Below are positions 35,547 through 52,982 of a stretch of DNA of 64,000 nucleotides, piece by piece; within the stretch, counting starts at the first letter, position 1, and each line of letters begins with the position of its first letter. The stretch lies in assembly GCF_000224145.3 (NCBI RefSeq), contig NC_020166.2, forward strand, positions 8,590,745 through 8,654,744, given 5' to 3'. Under the pieces are notes generated by a model. The model made no database searches, was not told the DNA's origin, and saw only the letters and a list, made by a program, of their open reading frames with translations. The translations under genes and the position numbers were made by a program. The stretch is from Ciona intestinalis. Taxonomy: Eukaryota > Chordata > Ascidiacea > Phlebobranchia > Cionidae.

Positions 35547-37907
35547 GCTATTATGTTTTATTTCATGGGTGAATAACTTTTACTAGGGTTTTTAACTCAA
35601 GCTGAAAACTAAATTTTTGTTAATTAAGGCTCCAGGTAAATATCATGTTTTAAATAAATAGTTTATTTATAAATGTGGGCTTCCTTTTAAACAAAGAGAT
35701 TGAAGTTATAGAACACATTCGATATCACATGCTATGAATAATGTTGAAATGCCTGTTTTTGAGTTAACCTTGAGTTAACCTATGTGTAACCCAAATTTGA
35801 CGATCGATTTGCACGTCAGAATCACTACGGTCCTCCACCAGAGTTTCCTCTGGCTTCAACCTCCTCAGGCATAGTTCATTCTTATTCTGCTGGACCTAGT
35901 GTTGCCAGCTATTTTTAGTCAGTCACTACTATAATGCATTATTTTTTACTACAATAGGCCAGAATCGGATCATTATATCCAACAATGCATTCAATTCAAC
36001 TTGAACCATTATTAATGAGTAACTTTGTGTTCAGTGCTCCACCAGCAGAAATATCAATTGAACCCCCAGGATGAAAAGTTCCAACTTCGTCATTTTGATT
36101 TGATGACTTGAAAATTTAAATTATCTCGTCGCAAACGCGAATTTATGAGAAGATTTAGACCAGGGTAGAAAAAGGGGTGACTTTCTACAAAAACTTTTGT
36201 TTTTTCCTTTAATTTATATCGAATTTATTTCGAATGTATTGTGCGATCATATATTTCATTTTTTAACAAAGTTGTTTTTCTTCGTCAGTTCAAATGTTTA
36301 TTTCAGTGTTTGTTTCAGCGTAATTCACTGCAGTTACACATGCTTACCTTCTCACTGTACTTGGAGCATATTAATACAAACCACATGCTGTTACTGCGCA
36401 GCTGTGCAAAAGTGTCTTTGTGTTTAAGTGGCAACGTATGTTTTATACTTTATCCTTGCATGGCCGGAAAACGACAGTGGTTATAAAAATTACCAAAAAT
36501 TATCACCTACAAAGTTACATATGTGGTAAAAGGTAAGACGCAAGGTGTATAAAAGAAAACACTCGTGTAATAACGACTGGCGTTTTATCAAACGCCTCAA
36601 GAACGCGCCGTACAGACCAGGACAATATAAACGCCCTTAGATTGAACCCGTTTTCCCTGTACCAATATTTGAACGGGAATCTTAATTAAACCACAGAATG
36701 TGTTACTCTGTCTACTTAACGTTAAATTAATTTATTAATAATGAGTTTTAAAATGCTTACGAAGGGGTTAACGACAAATTAAGCAAACCATTTAGCCCAC
36801 CCACGATTTTGATTGGCGGAAAAATAGGCGTTATATATTCTAGCCAATCAGGTAGCTTATATAACACACCATGCGAACGTGACTGCTTGATCGAAGCCTC
36901 TAATCTTTCCCATGTAACCCCTGTTTAAATATATAACGTCAGCACATGTATTGTTTGATTGTCATATATACTCAGTACATATTGTACAGACTTGTAAGAC
37001 GATACTCCGGAAAGGAATCTTTTGTGAAGAAGCCCACAGAAAAGTATAGCCGTTCGTACAGTGTGTATGGGTATAGGTTATTCGTAGGTACAATACATAG
37101 CGATAAGCATATAACAGTTTGATATAGATGTGATTTTCGTGTAAAGATTATAAAGTTAAACGACAGCAACTGATTGTTGTTGGTTGAGAATCGTTTAATG
37201 TTGTTTCAAATGATAAAGCATCGTTTATACCACGTCTTCTGACGTAACTTTGATCGTGACAAAGCGTTATAGCCGTAAACATTATCAAATACATTTATCA
37301 AGAGCAAGTAAACAAGTTATACTCTACAAATTCAAGCAAACGCTAAAATTGTTTTTTTGTTTGTTATAATATTTTCAGCCACTGACAGAAAGAAAGGGTT
37401 TTAAATGTTTTAAACACATAAACGAAAATCATGTTAATTAAAACAACGACTAGAAGAGAATTAATATGTTGTGTTAGTATGTTTACTTAGCAGTTGTTCA
37501 GTGTTCAAATACAACATGTATAATAACCATCAACGTTACATGTAGATAGGGCATACCAAGGTCGTTTTAAACGATTGGTATAAGTGTAGAATTCAGTTCG
37601 TTTATTAAATACATGTCAATTAAGTTCATGCTGTATTGTGGGTTTAATAACCAATATTTTATCTTTATTGTTTTTAAAAGAAACATAAAATTTCTGTTAC
37701 AGTTTTGGTTTAGTAGTTAGGGGTTGATATTATAAAATTAGGCCTATACAATAAAATACTCGTTCTGCTGGTACAATAGGCTGTACCATAAAATACCTTG
37801 TAGTTTTTAAAGTACAAAGTAGTAAAGTAATATCAAACCAACTTGTTTTTTCAGATTTTATATTCATTTATTTTGTTTGTTTAGTTTTACTTTTGCAATC
37901 AATAATC
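35547..37907. other. Intergenic stretch between the channel and HPD
   Basis: No convincing gene. Holds probable 3' UTR of the channel, one copy of the ~100-bp unit at 36455-36580 and the promoter-like cluster at 36811-36864. The open frames at 36197-36486 are T-rich and overlap each other, unlike coding sequence. Confidence 0.5.
36811..36864 (+). promoter_or_regulatory. Candidate promoter with paired CCAAT boxes and a TATA box
   Basis: An inverted CCAAT (GATTGGC, 36811-36817), a forward CCAAT (36844-36848) and TATATAA (36858-36864) sit within 54 bp. The proposed HPD initiator codon is about 1 kb downstream. The link to HPD is inference. Confidence 0.4.
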
Positions 37908-42881
<4,974 letters not shown>

Positions 42882-44098
42882 ATATCTTATAAAATAATTC
42901 AACATAAATCCACCTCAAATATTAATGTTTGCTAATATGTAAAAATATTAATTAATTTTTATCAATCAAATGTGAGTATTTCAAAATAAATGTTATATAG
43001 TTTAAAGTTAGATCCACCAAATGGAAACCCATCTGTGTATTATCATTGATATATTATTATGTTTAATAAGTCTGTTTTATCTGGGGTTAATATATATAAA
43101 GTACTGTGAAGGTTGTCCCATATTTCCTAATCAAGTTTTTCAACAATTACTAACAACCCTTTTAACCTATAACCTTTTACTATCTATGTAACATTGATAT
43201 GAAAATAAGACGTTTTAAAATATAACTTCACTTATGTATTTTAAGAGATTGTATTATATCTGTTTTTCCACTACTTTTAATGAAATAACTTCTTAATTTT
43301 AGAGTGAACTTTGCTTTTAGCTGTTTTTCAGTGGTTTTAATTATTTATCTGTTTTGGAAATTATTTAATGAAATAGCATTGTGAGCAAATAATCTATGCT
43401 TCAGTATACACAACTGTTGAAACACATTTTGTATTAAATTTATGCGCAATAAAAGTTTGATGTGCCCAAAACTTGTGTGTTTTGTTAAACAAAATGATAA
43501 CTGAAAAATAATCATCAGAAATTTGAAATGGTTTGCCAGTACTGTACTAATAAATGGTTTAGTTACAAAAATTGGTATTTTTAAAGGTGTAATTCAAAAT
43601 GAACATAATAAGCCCAACGGGCGCTATAATACCGCAGTGTAGACTATCGGGCGCTAATGGTCCCATGTTGTTTATCTGTTGAAACGAAAGAACATAGAAT
43701 CAGCCTATTTACTTTGGTTGAAACGACAGACGGAAAATGTTGATAGAGTAAAAGGTATGCTGGTATAAAACTGCTTGCTTTGTATTATTTAACGCAGTCT
43801 GTCAGGAAACACCCAGAAAACATTACAGAGAAAATAGAACGCACAAAAAGAAGGGGGTATATCTTAAAGTTGTGGTTTATTAATGTAAACATTTTTGTAT
43901 TAACTCGTAAGCAGGCACAAGGTGTATGAAACAGAACAACCCCGTTATAACGACTGTCGTTGCCCCGCTACGCGAGGATAAAGTAAGCTACATACATTCA
44001 TTTATTTGTTTTAAAACTGTTTAATTATATAGAGGTTGAGTTAAAATTTTAATTTTGTTTGCCTTTTTTAATGCAGACTAGGAATTGCAAATGCGTTT
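42882..44098 (+). other. HPD 3' UTR and NMNAT upstream region
   Basis: Downstream of the HPD stop: an AATAAA at 43448-43453, a partial miniature element near 43097-43160, GGGCGCTATAA at 43619-43629, and a reverse ~100-bp unit at 43905-43995. A 3' splice-like TTTTTAATGCAG ends at about 44083, 16 bp before the NMNAT ATG; it could accept a 5' UTR exon or a spliced leader. Confidence 0.5.
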
Positions 44099-44926
44099 AT
44101 GAATTTGAATAGCGTAAAGATATGCGGCTTATTTAACTTCTGTTCTAACAAAGTAATATTTCGAAAATTACCTGGTGCTGTAACTTTTGCAAAAAACAGC
44201 ATGACACAGCAAAACAGCAAAACAATGAGTCAGCAAGAAGTTGGGTTTATTTTATGTGGGGCCATAAACCCTATAACCAATATGCATTTGAAGATGTTCG
44301 ATTTAGCGCGAGATTATTTTCATAAAAACACAAATTTTAAAGTCAAGTTTGGCGGAATTTCCCCAACTGCTGATTCTTATGGAAAACCTGAACTTGTGAA
44401 TGCAAAACATCGGCAGAATATGATCAAGTTAGCTTTACAGGAAAACTCCTGGGTGTCTTTGCTTGACTGGGAATCTAATTTAAACAAATGGACGCCTACG
44501 GAAAAAGTTTTAACCCATTATAAACAGAATGAACCTAAATGTAAAGAACTGAAGCTATTTCTATTATGTGGTGCGGATTTAATGCAGTCTTTCGTCACCC
44601 CTGGTTTGTGGAAAGAGAGCGACATTCGTAAGATTGTCAACAACTTTGGATTAGTTGTAATTACAAGAGCAAGTTACGATCCACGTGAGTTTATAAAGAG
44701 CTCACCTCTCATGCAAGAACTAAGCCCTAAGATCCACATTGTGGAAGAATGCATAGAAAATAAATTAAGTTCAACTAAGATAAGGAAAGCTGTTTTAGAA
44801 GGAAGAAGCATCAAGTACTTAACACCTGATGTGGTAATTGAATATATCAACGAACATGGATTGTATCAGAAAATTGAACAAAGTTCGTTTAATGTTTTGG
44901 CTCCTTTTAGAAACAATAAAGAATAA
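44099..44926 (+). CDS. NMNAT: Nicotinamide-nucleotide adenylyltransferase (NMNAT1/3 type), intronless
   Basis: Joins NMN and ATP to make NAD. The 275-residue frame has the nucleotidyltransferase signature CGAINPITNMHLKMF (commonly GSFNPITNMH), GGISPTADSYGK, LLCGADLMQSF, LWKESDIRKIV, the second ATP-binding motif ISSTKIR-like LSSTKIRKA, and YLTPDVVIEYI. Residues 1-46 precede the conserved core and contain an Arg/Lys- and hydrophobic-rich stretch (FCSNKVIFRKLPGAVTFAKN) that could be a mitochondrial presequence; in-frame ATGs at about 44202 and 44225 would give shorter cytosolic forms. No introns, unlike the human genes. An AATAAA (44925-44930) overlaps the stop codon. I cannot tell NMNAT1 from NMNAT3. 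Confidence 0.92.
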   Translation: MNLNSVKICGLFNFCSNKVIFRKLPGAVTFAKNSMTQQNSKTMSQQEVGFILCGAINPITNMHLKMFDLARDYFHKNTNFKVKFGGISPTADSYGKPELVNAKHRQNMIKLALQENSWVSLLDWESNLNKWTPTEKVLTHYKQNEPKCKELKLFLLCGADLMQSFVTPGLWKESDIRKIVNNFGLVVITRASYDPREFIKSSPLMQELSPKIHIVEECIENKLSSTKIRKAVLEGRSIKYLTPDVVIEYINEHGLYQKIEQSSFNVLAPFRNNKE

Positions 44927-44930
44927 TAAA

Positions 44931-45667
44931 ATGTTCAAGCTGTTTTTGGTTATGTCTTATGACCTGGGGATTTAGGCCAGAGTGGGCTGAGTCGTCCTTA
45001 TTTCTTTATTAAAACTTATTCTATTCCATATGTAAGTGAGGTTCTATAGCATGGCACGCTGGTGACCTACAATTTATACCAGAGGCCGATTGCTTTCTGC
45101 CAAAAAACGATGAATAAAATGGCCAAAGGGCACATAATTACAATCAAGCAAACTTAACCTTTTCACATTCTTTTACGAAAAAATGCACATCCTATTGTGT
45201 GTTACTGCTATCATAAAAACACTTTAAATTTTTTGTTTATTTGTTTTATATTCTTTACCTATTAAACATTATATATATTCGATATTATGTGCTTTTATTT
45301 ATTATTGTATAAATATTCATACAAGCTGAAAGTTCAATAAGTAGCGATTACAAAGTTTCTATTATTCTGTTATTGTACTTTCTGCATATTCAGCTATCCA
45401 TACAATACTGACATTTGCAGAAAATCAATTTAACAGTTTGATAACAGCTTTAAAAACTTGTATTACCGTTGTAGTGTTATGATAATATATTACTCATATA
45501 GTAATATTAATACCTGTTTAAAATATGCAGGAAAATGAATTTCAAAATATTTAAAAATATTTCTAATACTGCTTTAGTGCTATTCAATTGTACCATACCT
45601 ACTGCTATAGCTCCATTGTAGTAAATATACTGATATTAATATCTTTGCTTACATTGTAGGCAGGAAA
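44931..45667. other. Intergenic, AT-rich
   Basis: No gene seen. A diverged 97-bp-type unit near 44955-45070 and otherwise simple AT-rich sequence. A polypyrimidine-poor 3' splice-like GTAGGCAG ends at 45663, five bases before the next ATG. Confidence 0.5.
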
Positions 45668-47341
45668 ATGAAAATGAATTTTATATTTTATCTCGCCCTA
45701 CTTGTTGTGCCATGCTATAGTTTGGTACAAGAGATGTCTAAGCCCCAACCTGCAATTTTACATAAGATACACTTTGTTGATGATGGATACAAGCTTGTGT
45801 CAATGTATGCGTCAGATGAGGGGATGAAACTTCATCATAAATTGCCGGAGAATGTTCTTTCGGTGGCAACGTTTAAGTCAACTATTAATGAGAATGGGTA
45901 AGTAAAAAATAAATGTGACTTATAGCTCCTTGTGTGGTGGGGTAACGACGGTCGTTATGACACAGGTGTTCTGTTTCATACACCTCGTGCCCGCTTACCA
46001 GTTACCACGTATGTAACTTATTTATCTTCGCATGGCAGGGCAACAACAGTCCATATAACAAGGGTGTTCTGTTCATACACTTCGTGCCTGCTTACGAGTT
46101 CCATGTATGTAACCTTGTGGGTGATTGCCATATCCTCTTGTCTAGAGACGAGCATTCTAACCACTGTGTTCGATTGAAATATCCAATTTCCCTTCATACC
46201 TTTGAACCTACGTATTAATTATACACATAGAACCACAATTTGCATCTCCCATAATTATGGCCCTATTACATTAACTAATAAAGCAGTCTGTGAGTTAGAG
46301 TAATGGGTCAATTCTGGCCTAAATCCCAAGTTCTCAAGGACATCACCCATATAGAATAGAACCTCATTAACCTTCACCCCCCTCAACACAGATGGGCCAA
46401 ACTCTCCATAACCACCAACCCCACACATAGCAACAAGAAGCAAGCTTATGCTGCTGGTTATTTAGAAGGAACTGCCACAAAGTCAATGATTGAGGACAAC
46501 TGGTTCAACACCATTGGAGGTAAAATATTGCTCCATTTAAACATAATGGCTCATAGATATCAAGCCTGGCAGTGTGGGCAGGCCAACCATGTTTTTTGCA
46601 CTGAATTAATCAGTCAACATTACAACCAATAAATTTAAAAAATAAAAATATATATATATATAAACAAAAACAAAATAAAACATTTTTTTGGAACTCCCCC
46701 TAATTTTCTGTCTGGCTGATCCTCTAATTGTGTATGTATGCATCAAATCTAGGGTGGCAGGGCAGGCCAACCGTGTTTTTTGCACTGAATTAATCAGTAA
46801 ACATTGGGAACAACAAGTTGAAAAAATTTTAAAAAGAATAAAAAAAAACGTTTTTGGAACTCCCCCTAATTTTCTGTCTGGCTGATCCTCTAATTGTGTA
46901 TGTATGCATCAAATCTAGGGTGGCAGGGCAGGCCAACCGTGTTTTTTGCACTGAATTAATCAGTAAACATTGGGAACAACAAGTTGAAAAAATTTTAAAA
47001 AGAATAAAAAAAAACGTTTTTGGAACTCCCCCTAATTTTCTGTCTGGCTGATCCTCTGATTGTGTATGTATGCATCAAATCTAGGGTGGCAGGGCAGGCA
47101 GTGTGGCTTGGGATTATCCGCATTTCATTAACCAGTATAAATTAGAACCAGAAACTATTTACTCTCTGGTTTAATAAAAGCTATTTAAGCTCTGGTTTAT
47201 AAAATTATTAATATTTTTACAACAGACATGTGCAACCCGATGTCAACGTTTTGTTTAAATTTGAAGAAGTTTCTGGAATCGAACATGGAATTTATGATTT
47301 CTATGATTAAAAACAATCCAGATTCGCCATATTGGAAACAG
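45668..47341 (+). CDS. PLBD: Phospholipase B-like protein, 5' part only
   Basis: Lysosomal/secreted PLBD (lamina ancestor) family, N-terminal nucleophile hydrolase fold. Exons 45668-45897, 46392-46519 and 47226-47341 join in frame. The protein starts with a signal peptide (MKMNFIFYLALLVVPCYS), then GWAKLSITTN and the family hallmark QAYAAGYLEG, followed by MIEDNWFNTIGDMCNPMSTF and FLESNMEFMISMI. Family members run to 500-600 residues; only about 157 are here. The rest should lie beyond the donor at 47342, but a 1,000-N gap begins 200 bp later and the sequence past the gap belongs to another gene. I therefore call it incomplete in the assembly and not necessarily broken in the animal. Confidence 0.82.
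45915..46130 (+). repeat. Dispersed ~100-bp AACGACAGTCGTT unit, two forward copies
   Basis: Two consecutive copies in the first PLBD intron, sharing a GTTACCACGTATGTAACTTA junction. Confidence 0.75.
46565..47105 (+). repeat. 166-bp tandem duplication in the PLBD intron
   Basis: Units with TTTTTGGAACTCCCCCTAAT, TTTTCTGTCTGGCTGATCCT and TGTGTATGTATGCATCAAAT start near 46685, 46851 and 47017; the 46688-46885 and 46854-47051 frames are identical in translation. A fourth, diverged unit is at the left. The identity points to a very recent event or an assembly error. Confidence 0.88.
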
Positions 47342-47542
47342 GTTCGTAGTTGTGGTGTTAGTTGTAGGGAGAAGTGGTCATAATCATAATATTATGTTAT
47401 GTTTACTAATGTTTATTGTATGTTAGGTATAGAAATTGGAAATTTANTTCTCGTTGTTATGATTTCCATGATTAAACATTAATTGTGGAAAAAGTGGTCG
47501 TTTACTAATACTAAGCTCACAGTCGAGTTGCTTAAGTATTTT

Positions 47543-48542
47543 NNNNNNNNNNNNNNNNNNNNNNNNNNNNNNNNNNNNNNNNNNNNNNNNNNNNNNNNNN
47601 NNNNNNNNNNNNNNNNNNNNNNNNNNNNNNNNNNNNNNNNNNNNNNNNNNNNNNNNNNNNNNNNNNNNNNNNNNNNNNNNNNNNNNNNNNNNNNNNNNNN
47701 NNNNNNNNNNNNNNNNNNNNNNNNNNNNNNNNNNNNNNNNNNNNNNNNNNNNNNNNNNNNNNNNNNNNNNNNNNNNNNNNNNNNNNNNNNNNNNNNNNNN
47801 NNNNNNNNNNNNNNNNNNNNNNNNNNNNNNNNNNNNNNNNNNNNNNNNNNNNNNNNNNNNNNNNNNNNNNNNNNNNNNNNNNNNNNNNNNNNNNNNNNNN
47901 NNNNNNNNNNNNNNNNNNNNNNNNNNNNNNNNNNNNNNNNNNNNNNNNNNNNNNNNNNNNNNNNNNNNNNNNNNNNNNNNNNNNNNNNNNNNNNNNNNNN
48001 NNNNNNNNNNNNNNNNNNNNNNNNNNNNNNNNNNNNNNNNNNNNNNNNNNNNNNNNNNNNNNNNNNNNNNNNNNNNNNNNNNNNNNNNNNNNNNNNNNNN
48101 NNNNNNNNNNNNNNNNNNNNNNNNNNNNNNNNNNNNNNNNNNNNNNNNNNNNNNNNNNNNNNNNNNNNNNNNNNNNNNNNNNNNNNNNNNNNNNNNNNNN
48201 NNNNNNNNNNNNNNNNNNNNNNNNNNNNNNNNNNNNNNNNNNNNNNNNNNNNNNNNNNNNNNNNNNNNNNNNNNNNNNNNNNNNNNNNNNNNNNNNNNNN
48301 NNNNNNNNNNNNNNNNNNNNNNNNNNNNNNNNNNNNNNNNNNNNNNNNNNNNNNNNNNNNNNNNNNNNNNNNNNNNNNNNNNNNNNNNNNNNNNNNNNNN
48401 NNNNNNNNNNNNNNNNNNNNNNNNNNNNNNNNNNNNNNNNNNNNNNNNNNNNNNNNNNNNNNNNNNNNNNNNNNNNNNNNNNNNNNNNNNNNNNNNNNNN
48501 NNNNNNNNNNNNNNNNNNNNNNNNNNNNNNNNNNNNNNNNNN
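47543..48542. other. Assembly gap, 1,000 N
   Basis: Exactly 1,000 N, which usually means unknown size. It separates the PLBD exons from the first cationic-peptide gene and cuts that gene's upstream region. A single N is also at 47447. Long frames drawn across it are artefacts. Confidence 0.99.
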
Positions 48543-48606
48543 CTCTACACGCGGCAATACAGGAAGCCAAAATGGAAGTCGCCAAAACGTTGAGCTTCAG
48601 ATTTCC

Positions 48607-48666
48607 TATATAAGACACTGTTTCTGTTAAACAAACCACCAGTCTTCTACAGACCACAACGTAAAA
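48607..48666 (+). promoter_or_regulatory. TATA box and 5' UTR exon of the forward cationic-peptide gene
   Basis: TATATAA at 48607-48613 precedes a short exon ending at about 48666 before a GTAAGT; the acceptor AG at 48720-48721 directly touches the initiator ATG. The reverse-strand gene has the same layout. Confidence 0.7.
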
Positions 48667-48721
48667 GTAAGTGGCTTGTATAAGCGGTGTGCCGTTTTAC
48701 TTATACGAATTTATGTTGTAG

Positions 48722-49191
48722 ATGAACAAGTCAGCACTTCTTCTTTTGCTCGTCATCGGACTCCTCGTTCTTACTGAAACCACTGATGCCTATTGGGGTC
48801 GTCGTCGTCGTCGTAGATATAGCCAAAAGTCAACAAGTGGTAACCAGTTATTTATTTATGTGCTTATAAAATTAAAAAAAAACAGTTTAACTTGTTTAAA
48901 CAGTTTTAAGAAATCACTAATGGGTTGTCTAAATTGTCAGTTATACAGAAAAAAACTTCACCCATAAAGTAACATACATGGTAACTCGTGAGTGTGTATA
49001 TGAGATGTATGAAACAAAACATCCATGTTATTTAAATATTGTTGTCGCAACACGCGTGTATAAGGCAAGTACGTTACATTCATTCACATATATTGCATTT
49101 CAATTATGTAATCCTTTTTACATTTTCAGTTGAAGAAAATGATGTAATGATGAATGAAATTATGCGAAAAATCATTCAACAGAATGAATAG
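48722..49191 (+). CDS. Small secreted cationic-peptide precursor (copy 1)
   Basis: Two exons, 48722-48839 and 49130-49191, give 59 residues. A signal peptide begins MNKSALLLLLVIGLL and ends after TTDA; then comes an arginine-rich core YWGRRRRRRYSQKSTS; exon 2 adds an acidic tail EENDVMMNEIMRKIIQQNE. Signal / cationic core / acidic tail is the layout of known ascidian haemocyte antimicrobial peptides, so a host-defence role is likely, but I do not recognise this exact peptide. AATAAA at 49229-49234. A reverse ~100-bp unit sits in the intron. Inverted paralogue at 50301-50754. Confidence 0.75.
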
Positions 49192-49334
49192 TTGCTTGCC
49201 CATCCAGTGCATTATAATATGTTGATTTAATAAATTCAATAGCAACATTATTTGGCTTGTTTCTATATCTTCGCAATGACCAAGGAAATATTTGTACCAT
49301 AGAAAATGATCTTGAAAATATATTTTGACAAACA

Positions 49335-49670
49335 TTGTGTAATCACTGGTTAGTTTTGTTTTAAAAGAGACTTAAAGTATATGGTTGATGTGTTAATAAA
49401 ATGAAGTACGTTTATTTTCAAAATACCCAATAATGTAAAAGAAAATTCAGGGAAAGTCGGCCATTTTTTACTGTGACGACAACCATGCGTAATTACATGA
49501 TGCGTGCAACCTGTCAATCAAAATTAATAATCTCAACACGGCAACCCAGGAAGCCAAATTGGAAGTCGTCAAAACGTTTTCGTGAGACAGTAAAGCGGAT
49601 GTTTTGTATTAAAAGACGAGGGACGCTTGGAGAAAGCAAATTATTTCGAAAATCTTTTAAAATTTAAATA
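49335..49670 (+). repeat. Orphan copy of the cationic-peptide promoter block
   Basis: TTAGTTTTGTTTTAAAAGAG, GGGAAAGTCGGCCATTTTTT, CCTGTCAATCAAAATTAATA, AGGAAGCCAAATTGGAAGTC and AAAACGTTTTCGTGAGACAG occur in the order seen upstream of the active genes, but no signal-peptide exon follows. Confidence 0.75.
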
Positions 49671-50300
49671 AAAAATAAACGACGGATTGCAAGCATGTGA
49701 AGATTATCCTTCCTAGCCTACGTTTCTCTCGGCGCATTTAACTTGTTTATTTTTCTAGTTAACGTCCTCCAAGCGCATTCTCCTTTTCTTTTTCTTGGGT
49801 ATGCCATCTTCTGGGCCTTTATTTGTGTACATATGTGATCTGAATTTGAAGCCTTTAACCTTTTTTGGTAAATCCTTATGTTTTTAAACATATATAGGCC
49901 TATTAATCGGCGCATGCGCATTGGCCTCCGGTCCAAATACAACTGTCGGAACAAATATATCACGAAAGCGTTAATTTGCATCAATTTAAAGTAATGATAA
50001 GTTTGCAGGTGCTCTATCTAAGAATTAATAATAAATTGTTTGAACAAACGTAAAATGTCTTCTTCTTTACGTTTTTTTTTTAAATTGTCAACTCGCTGCC
50101 AATTTAAGACCTATAAGCCACCACATTACTGGACAGAATTTGTAAACCGTATTCCCAAATTAACTTTTTTAGTTAAATGTCTTTTGTTTTCTATGACATA
50201 AATATTTTCTTGGTCACCGCGAATATAAAACAAGCCAGATAATGTTGCTTTTGAATTTATTCAAATCAACATCTTATAATGCACTGAATAGGCAAGCTAA
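49671..50300. other. Intergenic between the inverted peptide genes
   Basis: Nothing recognisable apart from AATAAA for the reverse gene (plus-strand TTTATT at 50256-50261). Confidence 0.5.
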
Positions 50301-50754
50301 TTATTCATCCTGTTGGCTGAGCTTTTGCATAACTGCATCTCTCACTGCATCCATCATTGAATCATTTTCTTCATCTGTAAATGTAATTAGAATGATACAA
50401 TTAGTTTCTACCCAATAAAATGGACTATTAGTAAATAAATGTAACTTGTTATATCCACGCGTGGCTGGACAACGACAGTCAAAATAACATGGATGTTTTG
50501 TTTCATACATCTCATATACACGCTTACGAATTACCACGTATGTTATTTTGTGGGTGATGTTTTTTTTATGACGGCAGACAATTTAGTTAAACTCTTTTTT
50601 TATATGCTTATAGCATTTAGATAAATAACCGCTTACCACTTGTTGACTTTTGGTTGTATGTATGCCATCTGACGCGACGTCGCCACGCATCAGTGGTTTC
50701 AGTGAGAACGAGGAGTCCGATGACGAGCAAAAGGAGAAGTGCTGACTTGTTCAT
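50301..50754 (-). CDS. Small secreted cationic-peptide precursor (copy 2, inverted)
   Basis: Reverse-strand exons 50637-50754 and 50301-50374 give 63 residues. The signal peptide is identical to copy 1. The core differs: WRRRVRWHTYNQKSTS instead of YWGRRRRRRYSQKSTS. The acidic tail is DEENDSMMDAVRDAVMQ then KLSQQDE. Exon 1 is 118 nt in both copies and the phases agree. The intron holds a ~100-bp repeat unit, as in copy 1. The pattern of an unchanged signal and tail with a changed core is typical of defence-peptide families. Confidence 0.78.
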
Positions 50755-50802
50755 CTGCAACATAAACTCGTATAAGTAAAACGACACAACGCTTATACAA
50801 GT

Positions 50803-50869
50803 CACTTACTTTTACGTTGTGGTCTGTAGAAGACTGGTGGTTTGTTTAACAGAAACTGCGCCTTATATA
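50803..50869 (-). promoter_or_regulatory. TATA box and 5' UTR exon of the inverted cationic-peptide gene
   Basis: Reverse-strand TATATAA at 50863-50869, then a 5' UTR exon and a donor at about 50803-50809; the acceptor abuts the ATG at 50754. Upstream (50880-51060) are the blocks CGTTTTGGCGACTTCCATTT and CTTCCTGTATTACCG. Confidence 0.7.
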
Positions 50870-51106
50870 AGAAATCTGAGGCTCTTAAAAAAATTGAAAA
50901 ACGTTTCTTTAAACGTCCCTCGTCTTTCGATACAAAACATCCGCTTTTCTGTCTCACGAAAACGTTTTGGCGACTTCCATTTTGGCTTCCTGTATTACCG
51001 TGTGTTGTGGTTTATAAATTTTGATTGACAGGTTGCAAGCATCATGTGATTACGCAATGTTTAACAGAAATATCTTCATGATCAACCAGGTATGGAGTAA
51101 AACGAT

Positions 51107-51540
51107 GGTTAGTTTTGTTTTAAAAGAGACTTAAAGTATTTATACAGATGATGTGATAGTTGAATGAATTACGTTACTTTCAAAACACCTAATAATATAA
51201 AAAAAAATTTAGGGAAAATCGGCCAATTTCTCTTACTCTGATGACAAACATTGCGTGATCACATGATGCCTGCAATCTGTTAATCAAAATTTATAATCTT
51301 AACGCGGCAATACAGGAAGCCAAATTTGAAAGTCGCCTAAACGTTTTCATAGGAGAGAGTTTCTTCAAATGGAGTAAAATGGTTCCTCCTTTCTGCACGT
51401 TTGTAGAAACGCTTTTATTATTTTTCGAAATTCTGTCTTACGAAAACGTTTTGGCGCTTTTCATTTTTGCTTTCTGTATTGCCGTTTTAATTTTGATTGA
51501 CAGATTGCAAGCAGCATGTAATTAAGTGCAGTGAATGCTA
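51107..51540. repeat. Two more orphan promoter blocks of the peptide family
   Basis: 51107-51360 repeats the 49335-49670 block in forward orientation (GGGAAAATCGGCCAATTTCT, CGGCAATACAGGAAGCCAAA). 51425-51535 carries a reverse copy (CTTACGAAAACGTTTTGGCG, TTCTGTATTGCCG, TTTTGATTGACAGATTGCAA). Neither is followed by a peptide exon. Confidence 0.72.

Positions 51541-52982
<1,442 letters not shown>

Noticed and set aside
46688-47051. Two identical 65-residue frames
   Set aside because: Products of the 166-bp tandem duplication; no start context, similarity or expression signals.
47479-48657. Three open frames of 340-390 residues
   Set aside because: They are drawn across 1,000 N and contain almost no real sequence.
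49126-49335. 69-residue reverse frame
   Set aside because: Antisense to exon 2 and the 3' UTR of the first cationic-peptide gene.
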